Positions 1-7,005 of a stretch of 64,000 nt of DNA are shown here, piece by piece. Under the pieces are notes generated by a model that ran no database searches, was not told the origin of the DNA, and was given only the letters and a program-made list of their open reading frames with translations. The DNA comes from Nocardia cerradoensis NBRC 101014. GTDB taxonomy: Bacteria > Actinomycetota > Actinomycetes > Mycobacteriales > Mycobacteriaceae. Numbering within the stretch: the stretch's first letter is position 1; every line of letters begins with the position of its first letter. The stretch lies in the NCBI RefSeq assembly GCF_000308535.1, contig NZ_BAFW01000002.1:1-64000 (forward strand), read 5' to 3'. The position numbers and the translations under genes were made by a program.

Positions 1-141
1 TGGTATCGGCCGCCCGGAACCGGGCGGGACGCGCGGATCGTGCCCGAGCCGGTCCGGCGGCGGCACGCGTCGACCGTCCGGGCCCGCCGGCGGCGGCACC
101 CGGCGGGTCCGCGGATACTGCTGGGGGTCGTCGCCGTTCAC
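1..141 (-). CDS. N-terminal part of a proline/arginine-rich protein, cut by the window edge
   Basis: An open frame on the minus strand runs from a GTG to the window edge without a stop. It begins V-N-G-D-D-P-Q-Q-Y-P and is then rich in Pro, Arg and Gly. A TACCAT -10 motif lies 7 nt upstream of the GTG at 141 (4 nt from a second GTG at 144), which fits leaderless initiation as seen at neighbouring genes. No domain can be recognised in 47 residues. Low-complexity composition in GC-rich DNA can also arise by chance, so the call is tentative. Confidence 0.4.
   Translation of the reverse strand, partial: MNGDDPQQYPRTRRVPPPAGPDGRRVPPPDRLGHDPRVPPGSGRPIP
10..27. repeat. Short perfect inverted repeat
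   Basis: CCGCCCGG, 2-nt spacer, CCGGGCGG. It lies inside the partial minus-strand frame, so it may be only a codon-level coincidence in GC-rich DNA. Confidence 0.3.
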
Positions 142-148
142 CACCGAG

Positions 149-154
149 ATGGTA
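149..154 (-). promoter_or_regulatory. -10 motif TACCAT, possible leaderless promoter
   Basis: Reads TACCAT on the minus strand, 7 nt before the GTG at 141. Spacing matches the other TANNNT-start pairs in this window. Confidence 0.35.
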
Positions 155-232
155 CTGACCGGGGCGTTGTGCCGGTCGGCACAATGCGTCCTGAGGGCTG
201 AACGTGGCCGATTCCCGCAGGTCGGCGCGGTA

Positions 233-1027
233 CTACGGCAGCCAGGAGACGTGGCCGTGCAGGGCGGTGTAGCCGATGTAGGCCACCGAATCGATCGTCG
301 CGTGCGCCAGGATCAGCGGCCACAGCCGCCCGGTCCGCTGCCAGTACCGGCCGAAGATCACCCCCATCACCAGGTTGCCGAGGCCCCCGCCCAGACCCTG
401 ATACAGGTGATAACTGCCACGCAGCAGCGCCGACGCGGCCAGTGATCGGTTCTCCGACCAGCCCAGCGTGCGCAACCGGCTGATCAGATAGCCGACGACG
501 ATGATCTCCTCGGCCACGGCATTCGCCACGGCCGAGAGCACCAGCACCGGCAACCGCCACCAGTGGTCGTGCAGTGAACTGGGCACGATCGTCACGCTCA
601 CGCCCAGCGCGTGGGCGGCCAGGTACAGACCCAGTCCCGGCAGTCCGATCACCGCGGCGAGGACGACGCCGGGGATCACATCACCACGCCACCGGAGCCG
701 CGCCAGCCCGACCAGTCGCGGCCCGATTCCGCTGCGCCACAACAGATACAGTCCCAGCGCACCCCAGCCGATCAGGCGGGCGACGCTCAACAGCTGGAAC
801 AGCAGATCGATCGTCGACTGTGCGGCCCGGGAGGGATTCAGCGCGACCTGCTGACCACCGATTCCGCCCGGTGCCAGCGCGCTTTCCAGCAGTGACAGTG
901 CCGCACCGGCCCCGCTCGTCCCGAAGGTGACGACCAGGACGATCGCGATCTCCACCCGGATCGCGAACCGGTCGCGCTCCGCAGCGGGATCGGGCCAGGC
1001 AGCTGCGAAACGATCGGCCGGAACCAT
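233..1027 (-). CDS. CPBP-family intramembrane protein (Abi-like putative metalloprotease)
   Basis: A 264-residue hydrophobic protein with about seven predicted membrane segments. The CPBP (Abi/Rce1-like) pattern is visible: a Glu pair at residues 173-174 inside a membrane segment, a Ser-Tyr-His motif around H207, and an Ala-His-Ala-Thr-Ile-Asp motif around H242. Family members are intramembrane proteases or handle bacteriocins and prenylated peptides. The Arg that usually follows the Glu pair (EExxxR) is Val here, so catalysis cannot be assumed, although the metal-binding His and Glu remain. The ATG at 1027 has a TAGATT -10 six bases upstream, which fits a leaderless mRNA. The substrate is unknown. 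Confidence 0.8.
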   Translation of the reverse strand: MVPADRFAAAWPDPAAERDRFAIRVEIAIVLVVTFGTSGAGAALSLLESALAPGGIGGQQVALNPSRAAQSTIDLLFQLLSVARLIGWGALGLYLLWRSGIGPRLVGLARLRWRGDVIPGVVLAAVIGLPGLGLYLAAHALGVSVTIVPSSLHDHWWRLPVLVLSAVANAVAEEIIVVGYLISRLRTLGWSENRSLAASALLRGSYHLYQGLGGGLGNLVMGVIFGRYWQRTGRLWPLILAHATIDSVAYIGYTALHGHVSWLP

Positions 1028-1033
1028 AGGAAC

Positions 1034-1039
1034 AATCTA
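1034..1039 (-). promoter_or_regulatory. -10 motif TAGATT for the CPBP gene
   Basis: TAGATT on the minus strand, 6 nt from the ATG at 1027. There is no Shine-Dalgarno sequence between them, so a leaderless transcript is inferred. Confidence 0.5.
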
Positions 1040-1086
1040 GGGGTGGTCCGCCGGCCGCCGCGTATCCGGCCGGGTCGGATGTGCTC

Positions 1087-1860
1087 TCAGGCGGAGCGAT
1101 CCGAGCCGTGCATGCGATCGAAGAACGGGCAGCCGGCGAGGATGCGCACCGCGCGGCTCAACTGCTGCACGTCGTCCACCGGCGCGTGGAAGGGCAGTCG
1201 CACGTCGTGATCGGTGTCGGGCCCCTCGACCCGCAACGTGACGCCGTAGCGGTCGATGGCCAGCGGCCGCACCGAGCCGCCGCGCAGGCGGACCGGCAGA
1301 TGGCGGGCCAGCCGGGCGATCACATCCGCGTGATCGGAGTCCATATGTTGCAACCAGGCCGCTTCCAGTTCCCAGAACGGATCGGCGTCGGCGCTGCGCA
1401 GATCGTGCGGGCAGACCGATTCGGCGCCGGCGGAGTCGGCGACGACGGCCGATTCCAGCACCACTCGCAGCAGGGTGCTGGTGTGGCCGACATCGAGCAG
1501 GCCGGGATGCGGATATTCGCCCGCGACCTGAGATGCCAAGGCGCGCTGGGCATGTCCGGGTACCGCCCGGACCCGCCCGCGCAACCAGACCAGCGCACGC
1601 ACGGGTTCGCGCAACGCCAAGGGCGCGTGGTCGGTCAGTTCCAGCACACCCGGCGAACCGACCTCGGCCGCGGCGGCGGCGACCGCCGCCGAATTGCGCG
1701 CGACGGCGACGACCACATCACCGCAGGCCCGCAGGTGGTGCACGGTCGTGGGAATCGGATCGGTGCCGGGCAGGGCCAGGACGGCACTCTCGGCATGGGC
1801 GCACGCACTGCGGATCCGCTCCGCGGCGGATGGAGCGGCGGACGTGATCGTGCGGCGCAT
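1087..1860 (-). CDS. DUF2470 domain protein, probable haem/iron-linked
   Basis: A 257-residue soluble protein. The C-terminal half (about residues 165-250) carries the DUF2470 pattern, with a His-Met-Asp-Ser-Asp-His-Ala-Asp stretch followed by basic and acidic strands. DUF2470 is the module attached to HugZ-type haem-utilisation proteins and FMN-binding split-barrel proteins. The N-terminal half has a 'THHLRACGDVVVAV' stretch reminiscent of the split-barrel family. The ATG at 1860 follows a good TGGAGG ribosome site. Upstream, at 1900-1918, lies a strong IdeR/DtxR-like operator, so repression under iron-replete conditions is inferred. A role in haem breakdown or siderophore handling fits but is not shown by the sequence alone. 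Confidence 0.7.
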   Translation of the reverse strand: MRRTITSAAPSAAERIRSACAHAESAVLALPGTDPIPTTVHHLRACGDVVVAVARNSAAVAAAAAEVGSPGVLELTDHAPLALREPVRALVWLRGRVRAVPGHAQRALASQVAGEYPHPGLLDVGHTSTLLRVVLESAVVADSAGAESVCPHDLRSADADPFWELEAAWLQHMDSDHADVIARLARHLPVRLRGGSVRPLAIDRYGVTLRVEGPDTDHDVRLPFHAPVDDVQQLSRAVRILAGCPFFDRMHGSDRSA

Positions 1861-1899
1861 ACAGACCTCCAGTGACGAACCCGGGACGGATACCGATAA

Positions 1900-1918
1900 T
1901 TAGGTAAACCTAAGCTAA
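1900..1918. promoter_or_regulatory. IdeR/DtxR-type iron box
   Basis: TTAGGTAAACCTAAGCTAA matches the 19-bp consensus TTAGGTTAGSCTAACCTAA at about 16 positions. It lies 40 bp upstream of the DUF2470 start, where it would overlap its promoter, and 36 bp upstream of the -10 motif of the divergent gene at 1966. Confidence 0.75.
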
Positions 1919-1953
1919 GTCACGGCCCGTGGTTACGCAAGCATTGCGCTCGC

Positions 1954-1959
1954 TACGGT
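1954..1959 (+). promoter_or_regulatory. -10 motif TACGGT, leaderless promoter of the gene at 1966
   Basis: TACGGT ends 6 nt before the GTG start at 1966. Confidence 0.45.
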
Positions 1960-1965
1960 GGAAAT

Positions 1966-2385
1966 GTGCCGCACGATTCGACGCCCGCCTCCGAACCCGT
2001 CCTGCTGTCGTTGAGCGTGCCCAGCGCGGGCCCGTCCGATCTGGTGGACGGCCTGGTCCGGCCGCCGTCGGCGAATCCGCAGGCGCCGGTGCTCGACCTG
2101 ACCCTGCCCGATGAGCGCATCGCCGAATTCCTGGTCGGCGTGGCACATTCCGATACCGGATTCGTCGCCGCGACCGGCTCGGGTGAACGGGCGGTGGCGA
2201 TCGTCGCGGCCACGGTGGCCGCGCTGTGCGGCGAGAATATCCGGACCGCACTGACCAGCCCCGATACCGAATTCCTGCGTGGGCTGTCCGCTCCGGCCGT
2301 CCAGGCGCTGCGCGAGGTGCTGCTGGCCGTCGAGACCGAACAGGTGGAGTCGGTGACCGCGGCGCTGCGGGTGCTGACCGCCTGA
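1966..2385 (+). CDS. Conserved small actinobacterial protein of unknown function
   Basis: A 139-residue protein, acidic and Ala/Val-rich, with no transmembrane segment or signal peptide. I do not recognise a domain. It is predicted to be largely helical, with a C-terminal helix rich in Glu and Val. The GTG start at 1966 is chosen because a TACGGT -10 motif lies 6 nt upstream and an ATG two bases earlier is out of frame. It is divergent from the iron-box-controlled DUF2470 gene, sharing a 105-bp intergenic region, and sits just ahead of pheA in the same direction with an 83-bp gap. Confidence 0.6.
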   Translation: MPHDSTPASEPVLLSLSVPSAGPSDLVDGLVRPPSANPQAPVLDLTLPDERIAEFLVGVAHSDTGFVAATGSGERAVAIVAATVAALCGENIRTALTSPDTEFLRGLSAPAVQALREVLLAVETEQVESVTAALRVLTA

Positions 2386-2455
2386 TCGGGCCGGCCCCGA
2401 CCTGGGCTGTTACCGCTGGGTACGCACAAACGGCGAGCGCGCAGCCAACTGCCAG

Positions 2456-2461
2456 TAATGT
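2456..2461 (+). promoter_or_regulatory. -10 motif TAATGT, leaderless promoter of pheA
   Basis: TAATGT lies 7 nt before the GTG of pheA, which itself lacks a Shine-Dalgarno sequence. Confidence 0.5.
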
Positions 2462-2468
2462 CGTATCC

Positions 2469-3389
2469 GTGCCGCGTATCGCCTATTTCGGACCGTCGGG
2501 AACTTTCACCGAGATGGCCCTGGCCCGACTCGAATCGGATGGGGCCTTCGACGAGCCGGTCGAGCGGATCGCCGCACCCAGTCAGGGCGCGGCACTCGAG
2601 ATGATCCGGTCCGGTGCGGCCGACGGCGCGGTGGTGCCGATCGAGAGCTCGGTCGAGGGTTCCATCTCGGCGACCCTGGACGCGCTCGCGGTGGGCCCGC
2701 GGCTGCAGATCATCGCCGAAACCGAGCTCGACGTGGCGTTCACGATCGTGGCGAAACCCGGAATGGAGCTGTCGCGCGTGCGCACCGTCGCGGCCTATCC
2801 CGTGGCGGCCGCGCAGGTGCGGTTGTGGCTGGCGGATCGGATGCCGCAGGCAACGCTGTACACCTCGGCCTCCAACGCGGCCGCGGCCGAGGATGTGGTG
2901 GCCGGCCATGCCGACGCCGCGGTCTCGACCACCCTGGCCGGACAGCGGCTGAACCTCGTCGAACTGGCCACCGGCGTCGCCGACCACGAGCAGGCCATCA
3001 CCCGTTTCGTGCTGGTGACCCCGCCACGTGAGGCGCCCGCCCGCACCGGCGCCGACCGCACCTCGCTGGTGGTGCTCGAACTGGCGAACGAACCCGGTTC
3101 GCTGATGCGGGTGTTCGCCGAATTCGCCACGCGCGGTGTGGATCTGACTCGCATCGAATCCCGTCCGACGCGCACCGGGATGGGTACCTATCGCTTCTAT
3201 CTGGACTGTGTCGGCCATATCGACGACACCGCCGTCGCCGAGGCCCTCAAGGCGCTGCACCGGACCGCCGGGCGGATTCGCTATCTGGGCTCCTGGCCGG
3301 CCAGTTCACCGAGTGGTTCGCCGCCGCCCGCCGACGAGCCGGCGGCGGCCTGGTTGGACGATGTGAAAAAGGGGGTGGACGCCTCATGA
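2469..3389 (+). CDS. pheA: Prephenate dehydratase
   Basis: Converts prephenate to phenylpyruvate in phenylalanine synthesis, in the cytoplasm. The 306-residue protein has the periplasmic-binding-like dehydratase domain (about 3-185), starting with the typical 'AYFGPSGTFTEMA' motif and containing a Thr-Arg-Phe motif near its end. A C-terminal ACT domain (about 200-275) carries the Glu-Ser-Arg-Pro phenylalanine-binding motif, so allosteric feedback by Phe is expected. Length is close to M. tuberculosis PheA (Rv3838c, about 320 residues). The start is the GTG at 2469, directly before the first conserved residues. The longer in-frame extension upstream reads through non-conserved sequence. The stop overlaps the next gene by 4 bp (ATGA), so the two are cotranscribed, as in Rv3838c-Rv3837c. 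Confidence 0.95.
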   Translation: MPRIAYFGPSGTFTEMALARLESDGAFDEPVERIAAPSQGAALEMIRSGAADGAVVPIESSVEGSISATLDALAVGPRLQIIAETELDVAFTIVAKPGMELSRVRTVAAYPVAAAQVRLWLADRMPQATLYTSASNAAAAEDVVAGHADAAVSTTLAGQRLNLVELATGVADHEQAITRFVLVTPPREAPARTGADRTSLVVLELANEPGSLMRVFAEFATRGVDLTRIESRPTRTGMGTYRFYLDCVGHIDDTAVAEALKALHRTAGRIRYLGSWPASSPSGSPPPADEPAAAWLDDVKKGVDAS

Positions 3390-4087
3390 CCGAAACCGGT
3401 GTGAACCGCGATCCCGTCCGCGGTTCCGGCAGATTGGTGCTGGTCCGTCACGGCGAGACCGAGGGGAATGTCGCGAAACTTCTGGATACCCGGGTGCCGG
3501 GTCTACCGCTGACCGAACGCGGTGTGGCGCAGGCGAAGTCGTTCGCCGCGCGGCTCGCGGTGCCGCCGGTGCGGTTGTACTCCTCGGTGGCGCTGCGTGC
3601 CCAGCAGACCGCGAGCCAGATCGAATCGGTGACCGGTGTGGCGGCCGAGGTGGCCGACGGTGTGTACGAAGTGCAGGTCGGCGAACTGGAGGGCCAGAAT
3701 TCCGACGCGGCGCATCGGGAATTCCAGCGGGTCTACCGTTCCTGGCATCTGGGTGAACTGCATACGCGGCTGCCCGGCGGCGAATCCGGCGAGGAGGTCC
3801 TCGAGCGGTATCTGCCCGTGCTGGAACAACTTCGGGATTCCTACCTGCTTCCCGGCTCGGAATCGCGCGACGTGCTGCTGGTCAGCCACGGCGCCGCGAT
3901 GCGACTGGCGGCCCGTGAACTCACCGGCGTCGCACCGCCGTTCACGACCAACAACCATCTGGACAACACCGAGACCATCGAGCTGGCGCCGACCGCCGGC
4001 GGCGGTTGGACCTGTGTCCGCTGGGGCCGCTACACCCCGCCGTTCGGATACAAGGTCGAACCGAAGGCCGACGACCCGATGGGTTAG
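3386..4087 (+). CDS. Histidine phosphatase (phosphoglycerate-mutase superfamily)
   Basis: A 233-residue member of the histidine phosphatase superfamily, corresponding to Rv3837c. The catalytic Arg-His-Gly motif is at residues 21-23 in 'LVRHGETEGN', an acidic Glu lies in 'YEVQVGELEGQ', and the second catalytic His is in 'VSHGAAMRL'. These enzymes remove phosphate from small molecules through a phosphohistidine intermediate; the substrate cannot be read from the sequence, and true glycolytic mutase activity is unlikely. It is translationally coupled to pheA by a 4-bp overlap. Its stop codon overlaps that of the convergent espG-like gene by about 4 bp, leaving no space for a dedicated terminator. 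Confidence 0.88.
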   Translation: MTETGVNRDPVRGSGRLVLVRHGETEGNVAKLLDTRVPGLPLTERGVAQAKSFAARLAVPPVRLYSSVALRAQQTASQIESVTGVAAEVADGVYEVQVGELEGQNSDAAHREFQRVYRSWHLGELHTRLPGGESGEEVLERYLPVLEQLRDSYLLPGSESRDVLLVSHGAAMRLAARELTGVAPPFTTNNHLDNTETIELAPTAGGGWTCVRWGRYTPPFGYKVEPKADDPMG

Positions 4088-4917
4088 CCGATTCCGGGCG
4101 TCGCCGGCTTGAAATCCTCACGTAGTGGGAGCTTGTCGATGAGGTCCTTGATCGCGGTGCGCAATCGGCCCGGTGTCCCGCTGGCCAGCGAGGTCCACAT
4201 GACCTCGTCGTCGGAGCGGGTGGTGACGCCGATGAATCGCCCGTTGCGGGTGTTGTACACCGCGATCATCCCGTCGGAGATGTCGCGGCTGGCGTCGTTG
4301 TACACCACGCCGACGATCGAAGCGTGCGAATGGATTTCGACCAGCGCCGAGGCCAGCGCCTGCGCGTCGCGGGGCGGCCGCCCCACTCGATCCAGGCGCT
4401 GCGCGGTGGTCGCGGCATCCCCGGCATCACCGAGAATCGGCTTGAGTTCCTCGGTCAGAACGTTCATTCCGCTGAGCTCGAGCGCCTCCGCCGGACCCAG
4501 CGCCGCCATGATCGTGCCCGGCAGATCGTGTCCGGCCTCGTCGATGCTGTAGGAATTCGGCCCGCGCAGGGCGACGACATCGAGGTTGTCGCCCTTGGCG
4601 AGGCAGAATCGGTTCACACGATCGCCGACGTACCAGCGCATCGAGATCACCCAGTGCGGGCGGTACAGCCCGCGCAGCCGGTCTTCGAGGTCGTGATGCA
4701 CGACTCCGTCGACGAGCAGCTCACGCGCGGTGAGCGATTCGGCGGCCGCGGTCATCGCCCGGTCGTGGTCGACGACGTTGTCGTATCGGCCCCTCGCATC
4801 CAGCACGACAGGCACCTCGTCGATCTCCAGTTCCTCGAGCAGAAACTGCATCTCGTCGAGCGACAACACCACGGACTCGAGCATCGACGGCCCGCGGCCG
4901 GCGCCGAGCACGGTCAC
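4084..4917 (-). CDS. EspG-family type VII secretion chaperone
   Basis: A 277-residue protein of the EspG (ESX secretion-associated) family, inferred from overall pattern and position directly after a PPE and a PE gene. In mycobacteria EspG is the cytosolic chaperone that binds the tip of PE-PPE heterodimers and delivers them to the ESX machinery. The C-terminal region ('GRFIGVTTRSDDEVMWTSLASGTPGRLRTAI') is characteristic of actinobacterial EspG homologues. The GTG start lies immediately after the PPE stop codon (TAAGTG), so translation is probably coupled. An internal ATG (codon 12, before 'LESVVLSLDEM') is a possible alternative start. Third gene of a PE-PPE-EspG operon. Confidence 0.8.
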   Translation of the reverse strand: MTVLGAGRGPSMLESVVLSLDEMQFLLEELEIDEVPVVLDARGRYDNVVDHDRAMTAAAESLTARELLVDGVVHHDLEDRLRGLYRPHWVISMRWYVGDRVNRFCLAKGDNLDVVALRGPNSYSIDEAGHDLPGTIMAALGPAEALELSGMNVLTEELKPILGDAGDAATTAQRLDRVGRPPRDAQALASALVEIHSHASIVGVVYNDASRDISDGMIAVYNTRNGRFIGVTTRSDDEVMWTSLASGTPGRLRTAIKDLIDKLPLREDFKPATPGIG

Positions 4918-6093
4918 TTAGCGCGCTCCCACGGCCGGGTCTGCGCCGATGACGCCGGGTGCGATGACCCGGCCGTCGGCGAAGTGCTCGCCCCGCAGAT
5001 AGTCGTTGCCCTGGTGCTCGCCTTCGTCGTCGTCGCTGTCCACCTGGCGGCCCAGCAGCGGGTTACCGGCGGCGTTGTTCGCGCGGGCCGGAGCCGGTGC
5101 GCCCATCTGCGCGATGGGTGCCGTCTCCGCCACCGGAGCGGTCGCGGCCGGAGCGCCGATCACATTGCCGGCCCCCCAGCCCTCGGGGAGTTGCAGCGTG
5201 CCGGCGCCGTTGCCGATGCCGACGGAGCTGCCACCGAAGGACACGGCACGCGTGGCGGCCGCGGCGCCACCGGCGGCGGCGACACCACCGATGCCGCCCA
5301 TCATCATCGGCGACATGCTCGCGGCGGGTGCGGCATGGCTGGTCGCCGCGGCGATCGCGGTACCGGCCACATTGCCCACCGTGGACACGCCCGTCGTCGC
5401 CACCGATCCGGCGACATTGGCCGCCTGGGTGGCAGCGCTGATCACGCCCGGATCGGTCGCGAGCGCCTGCGCCACGCCGATGGCCGTCTGCACCGGGTCG
5501 CTGGTGGTGTTCTGCGACGCCGCCTCGGCGCCGCTGTCGGCCACACCGGCGCCCGCGGCGATCGGCGGCGGCGTCAGGAACTCGGCCGGAGTCGCCGTCA
5601 TGGCCTCGACGGTCGATTCGTAGGTGTCCATGACCAGTGCGGCCTGCACATCCAGTGCGGCCTTGGCGGCTTCCGCCACCTCGGCGCTGCCGTCCAGATC
5701 GCCGCCGTGAGCATGTGCCGCGACGCGCGCGGCGTCCACCGCGGCGATCTCCGGCAGGCTCGGCATGGCAAGGGTGGCAACGGTATTGGCGGTGGCGTGA
5801 GCGGACGCCTTGGCCGCCATCGCCGCCGCCTGCATGCCCTGCTGTTCGGCCCAGCCGGTGAAGCCGGCGAGTTTGGTCAGTGCGACGGCGCCGTTGAGAC
5901 CGACCATGCCGACACCCAATTCGGCCATGACCCGGGTGACGGTGGCGGTCGCGTCGACCCACGCCGCCGTGAGACCACCCCATGCCGTGGCCGCGGCAGC
6001 GGCCGGAACGGCGTGCGGACCCGCGGTCAGCAGACTCGAGTTGCCCTCGGCGAGCCGGGGCAGCCAATAGATTCCGGTGATCCCTGCAGTCAT
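4918..6093 (-). CDS. PPE-family protein
   Basis: A 391-residue PPE-type protein. The N-terminal 170 residues fit the PPE domain: a Trp-Leu-Pro start, Asn-Ser-Ser-Leu-Leu-x-Ala-Gly-Pro, then Ala-rich helices with 'AWGGLTAAWVDA' and a 'FTGWAEQQ' turn. The Pro-Pro-Glu itself is not kept. The remainder is Ala/Gly/Val-rich low-complexity sequence ending in a charged tail with an Asp-Asp-Asp-Glu stretch. PPE proteins form a helical bundle with a PE partner and are exported by type VII secretion. The ATG at 6093 has a GGGGAGAG ribosome site. It lies 44 bp downstream of the PE gene and abuts the EspG gene. Confidence 0.8.
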   Translation of the reverse strand: MTAGITGIYWLPRLAEGNSSLLTAGPHAVPAAAAATAWGGLTAAWVDATATVTRVMAELGVGMVGLNGAVALTKLAGFTGWAEQQGMQAAAMAAKASAHATANTVATLAMPSLPEIAAVDAARVAAHAHGGDLDGSAEVAEAAKAALDVQAALVMDTYESTVEAMTATPAEFLTPPPIAAGAGVADSGAEAASQNTTSDPVQTAIGVAQALATDPGVISAATQAANVAGSVATTGVSTVGNVAGTAIAAATSHAAPAASMSPMMMGGIGGVAAAGGAAAATRAVSFGGSSVGIGNGAGTLQLPEGWGAGNVIGAPAATAPVAETAPIAQMGAPAPARANNAAGNPLLGRQVDSDDDEGEHQGNDYLRGEHFADGRVIAPGVIGADPAVGAR

Positions 6094-6137
6094 TGTCTCT
6101 CCCCTGAACGAATGGTGTGGTGAAGGATCGGCGCCGG

Positions 6138-6449
6138 TCAGAACTGAATCGCTGCGGTGCCGGCCGCGTTGATCGCGTCCTCGGCGAGGTACGAGGCCAG
6201 TTGCTGACGCAGGATCGCTGCCGCGTGGTGCAATTCGAGAATGGCCTGCGCGGCCGCGCGGTCGTGGCTGAGCGCGCCCTCGTTCAGATGGGTTGCCGCC
6301 GCGACCGATACCTCTTCGGCGCCGGCGGGGACGACGTGGGTGGCCGGGCCGCTCAAAGCGGCGGCAGCCGTGAGACGTTCGGCGAGCAGATCGAGTTCCG
6401 CCGAGGCCGCGAGCACGACTTCGGGCTGTACACCGAGCAAACCAACCAT
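6138..6449 (-). CDS. PE-family protein
   Basis: A 103-residue protein of PE-domain size, beginning 'MVGLLGVQPEVVLAASAELD', with two amphipathic helices separated by an Ala-rich turn and no long variable tail. The likely partner is the PPE protein encoded 44 bp downstream. A longer frame upstream is open to 6611, but the ATG at 6449 is preferred: it has a strong GAAGGAG 8 nt upstream, and the extra N-terminal residues are Arg/Ser-rich and unlike any PE protein. First gene of the PE-PPE-EspG operon. The helix-turn-helix secretion tag YxxxD/E is not obvious at the C-terminus, although 'SYLAEDAI' (Tyr-x3-Asp pattern shifted by one) is close. Confidence 0.72.
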   Translation of the reverse strand: MVGLLGVQPEVVLAASAELDLLAERLTAAAALSGPATHVVPAGAEEVSVAAATHLNEGALSHDRAAAQAILELHHAAAILRQQLASYLAEDAINAAGTAAIQF

Positions 6450-6610
6450 GACTCGAACTCCTTCTTGTGGCGGCTGTGCAAGTGTCGAGACTGCCCGAGC
6501 CCAGTGCTGTTCCGGCACAGAGGATCCGGCAGACCCGTCGGTGGAACCACGAGAATTCCCCCTACGAGATGATTGGACGCGACGGCCCCCGGTTCGGTTC
6601 CCTCGAGTCA

Positions 6611-6646
6611 CGAATCGATTCGACTTTACCCGCTACGCGCGTAAAG
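6611..6646. repeat. Palindrome plus inverted repeat upstream of the PE operon
   Basis: CGAATCGATTCG (6611-6622) is a perfect 12-bp palindrome. It is followed by CTTTAC (6624-6629) and GTAAAG (6641-6646), a 6-bp inverted repeat around an 11-nt spacer. It lies between the metallopeptidase stop and the PE start, both on the minus strand, so it could be an operator of the PE operon or an upstream terminator. Confidence 0.4.
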
Positions 6647-6647
6647 A

Positions 6648-7001
6648 CTAGCCCCAACCGAGCTGATGCAGCCGTTCTTCGTCGATCCCGAAATAGTGAG
6701 CTATCTCATGGATCACCGTGATGGCCACTTCCTCGACGACCTGCCGTTCGTCGTCGCACATTTCCAGAATCGTGTCGCGATAGATGGTGACGGTGTCCGG
6801 TAGCGCACCGCCGTACTGACTGTCCACCCGGTCGGTCAGGGCGATGCCGTGATACAGCCCGAGCAGATGCGGATCCTCGGGATTGCGGGCCTCGATCAGC
6901 ACCACCACGTTCTCGATCGCCCCGGCGAGTGCGGGCGGAATCGTATCCAGCGCATCGCCGACCAGTTCCTCGAACCGGCTCTCCGACATTGACACCGGCA
7001 T
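6648..7001 (-). CDS. Small zincin-like metallopeptidase (Rv3836-like)
   Basis: A 117-residue protein with the zinc-binding motif HEIAHYFGIDEERL: His98, Glu99 and His102, then Gly and Asp107 (HExxHxxGxxD), typical of the compact 'metallopeptidase family' zincins. It corresponds in size and neighbourhood to Rv3836. Its natural substrate is unknown; family members are cytosolic single-domain proteins with little space for a prodomain. It lies 4 bp downstream of the septum-formation-type gene on the same strand, so the pair is an operon. The start may be the ATG at 7001 or the ATG at 6989 (before 'SESRFEEL'); neither has a clear ribosome site. Confidence 0.85.
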   Translation of the reverse strand: MPVSMSESRFEELVGDALDTIPPALAGAIENVVVLIEARNPEDPHLLGLYHGIALTDRVDSQYGGALPDTVTIYRDTILEMCDDERQVVEEVAITVIHEIAHYFGIDEERLHQLGWG

Positions 7002-7005
7002 GGTG

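Noticed and set aside
6450..6611. N-terminal extension of the PE protein
   Set aside because: The ATG at 6449 has an excellent ribosome site and the extension is Arg/Ser-rich with no PE character.
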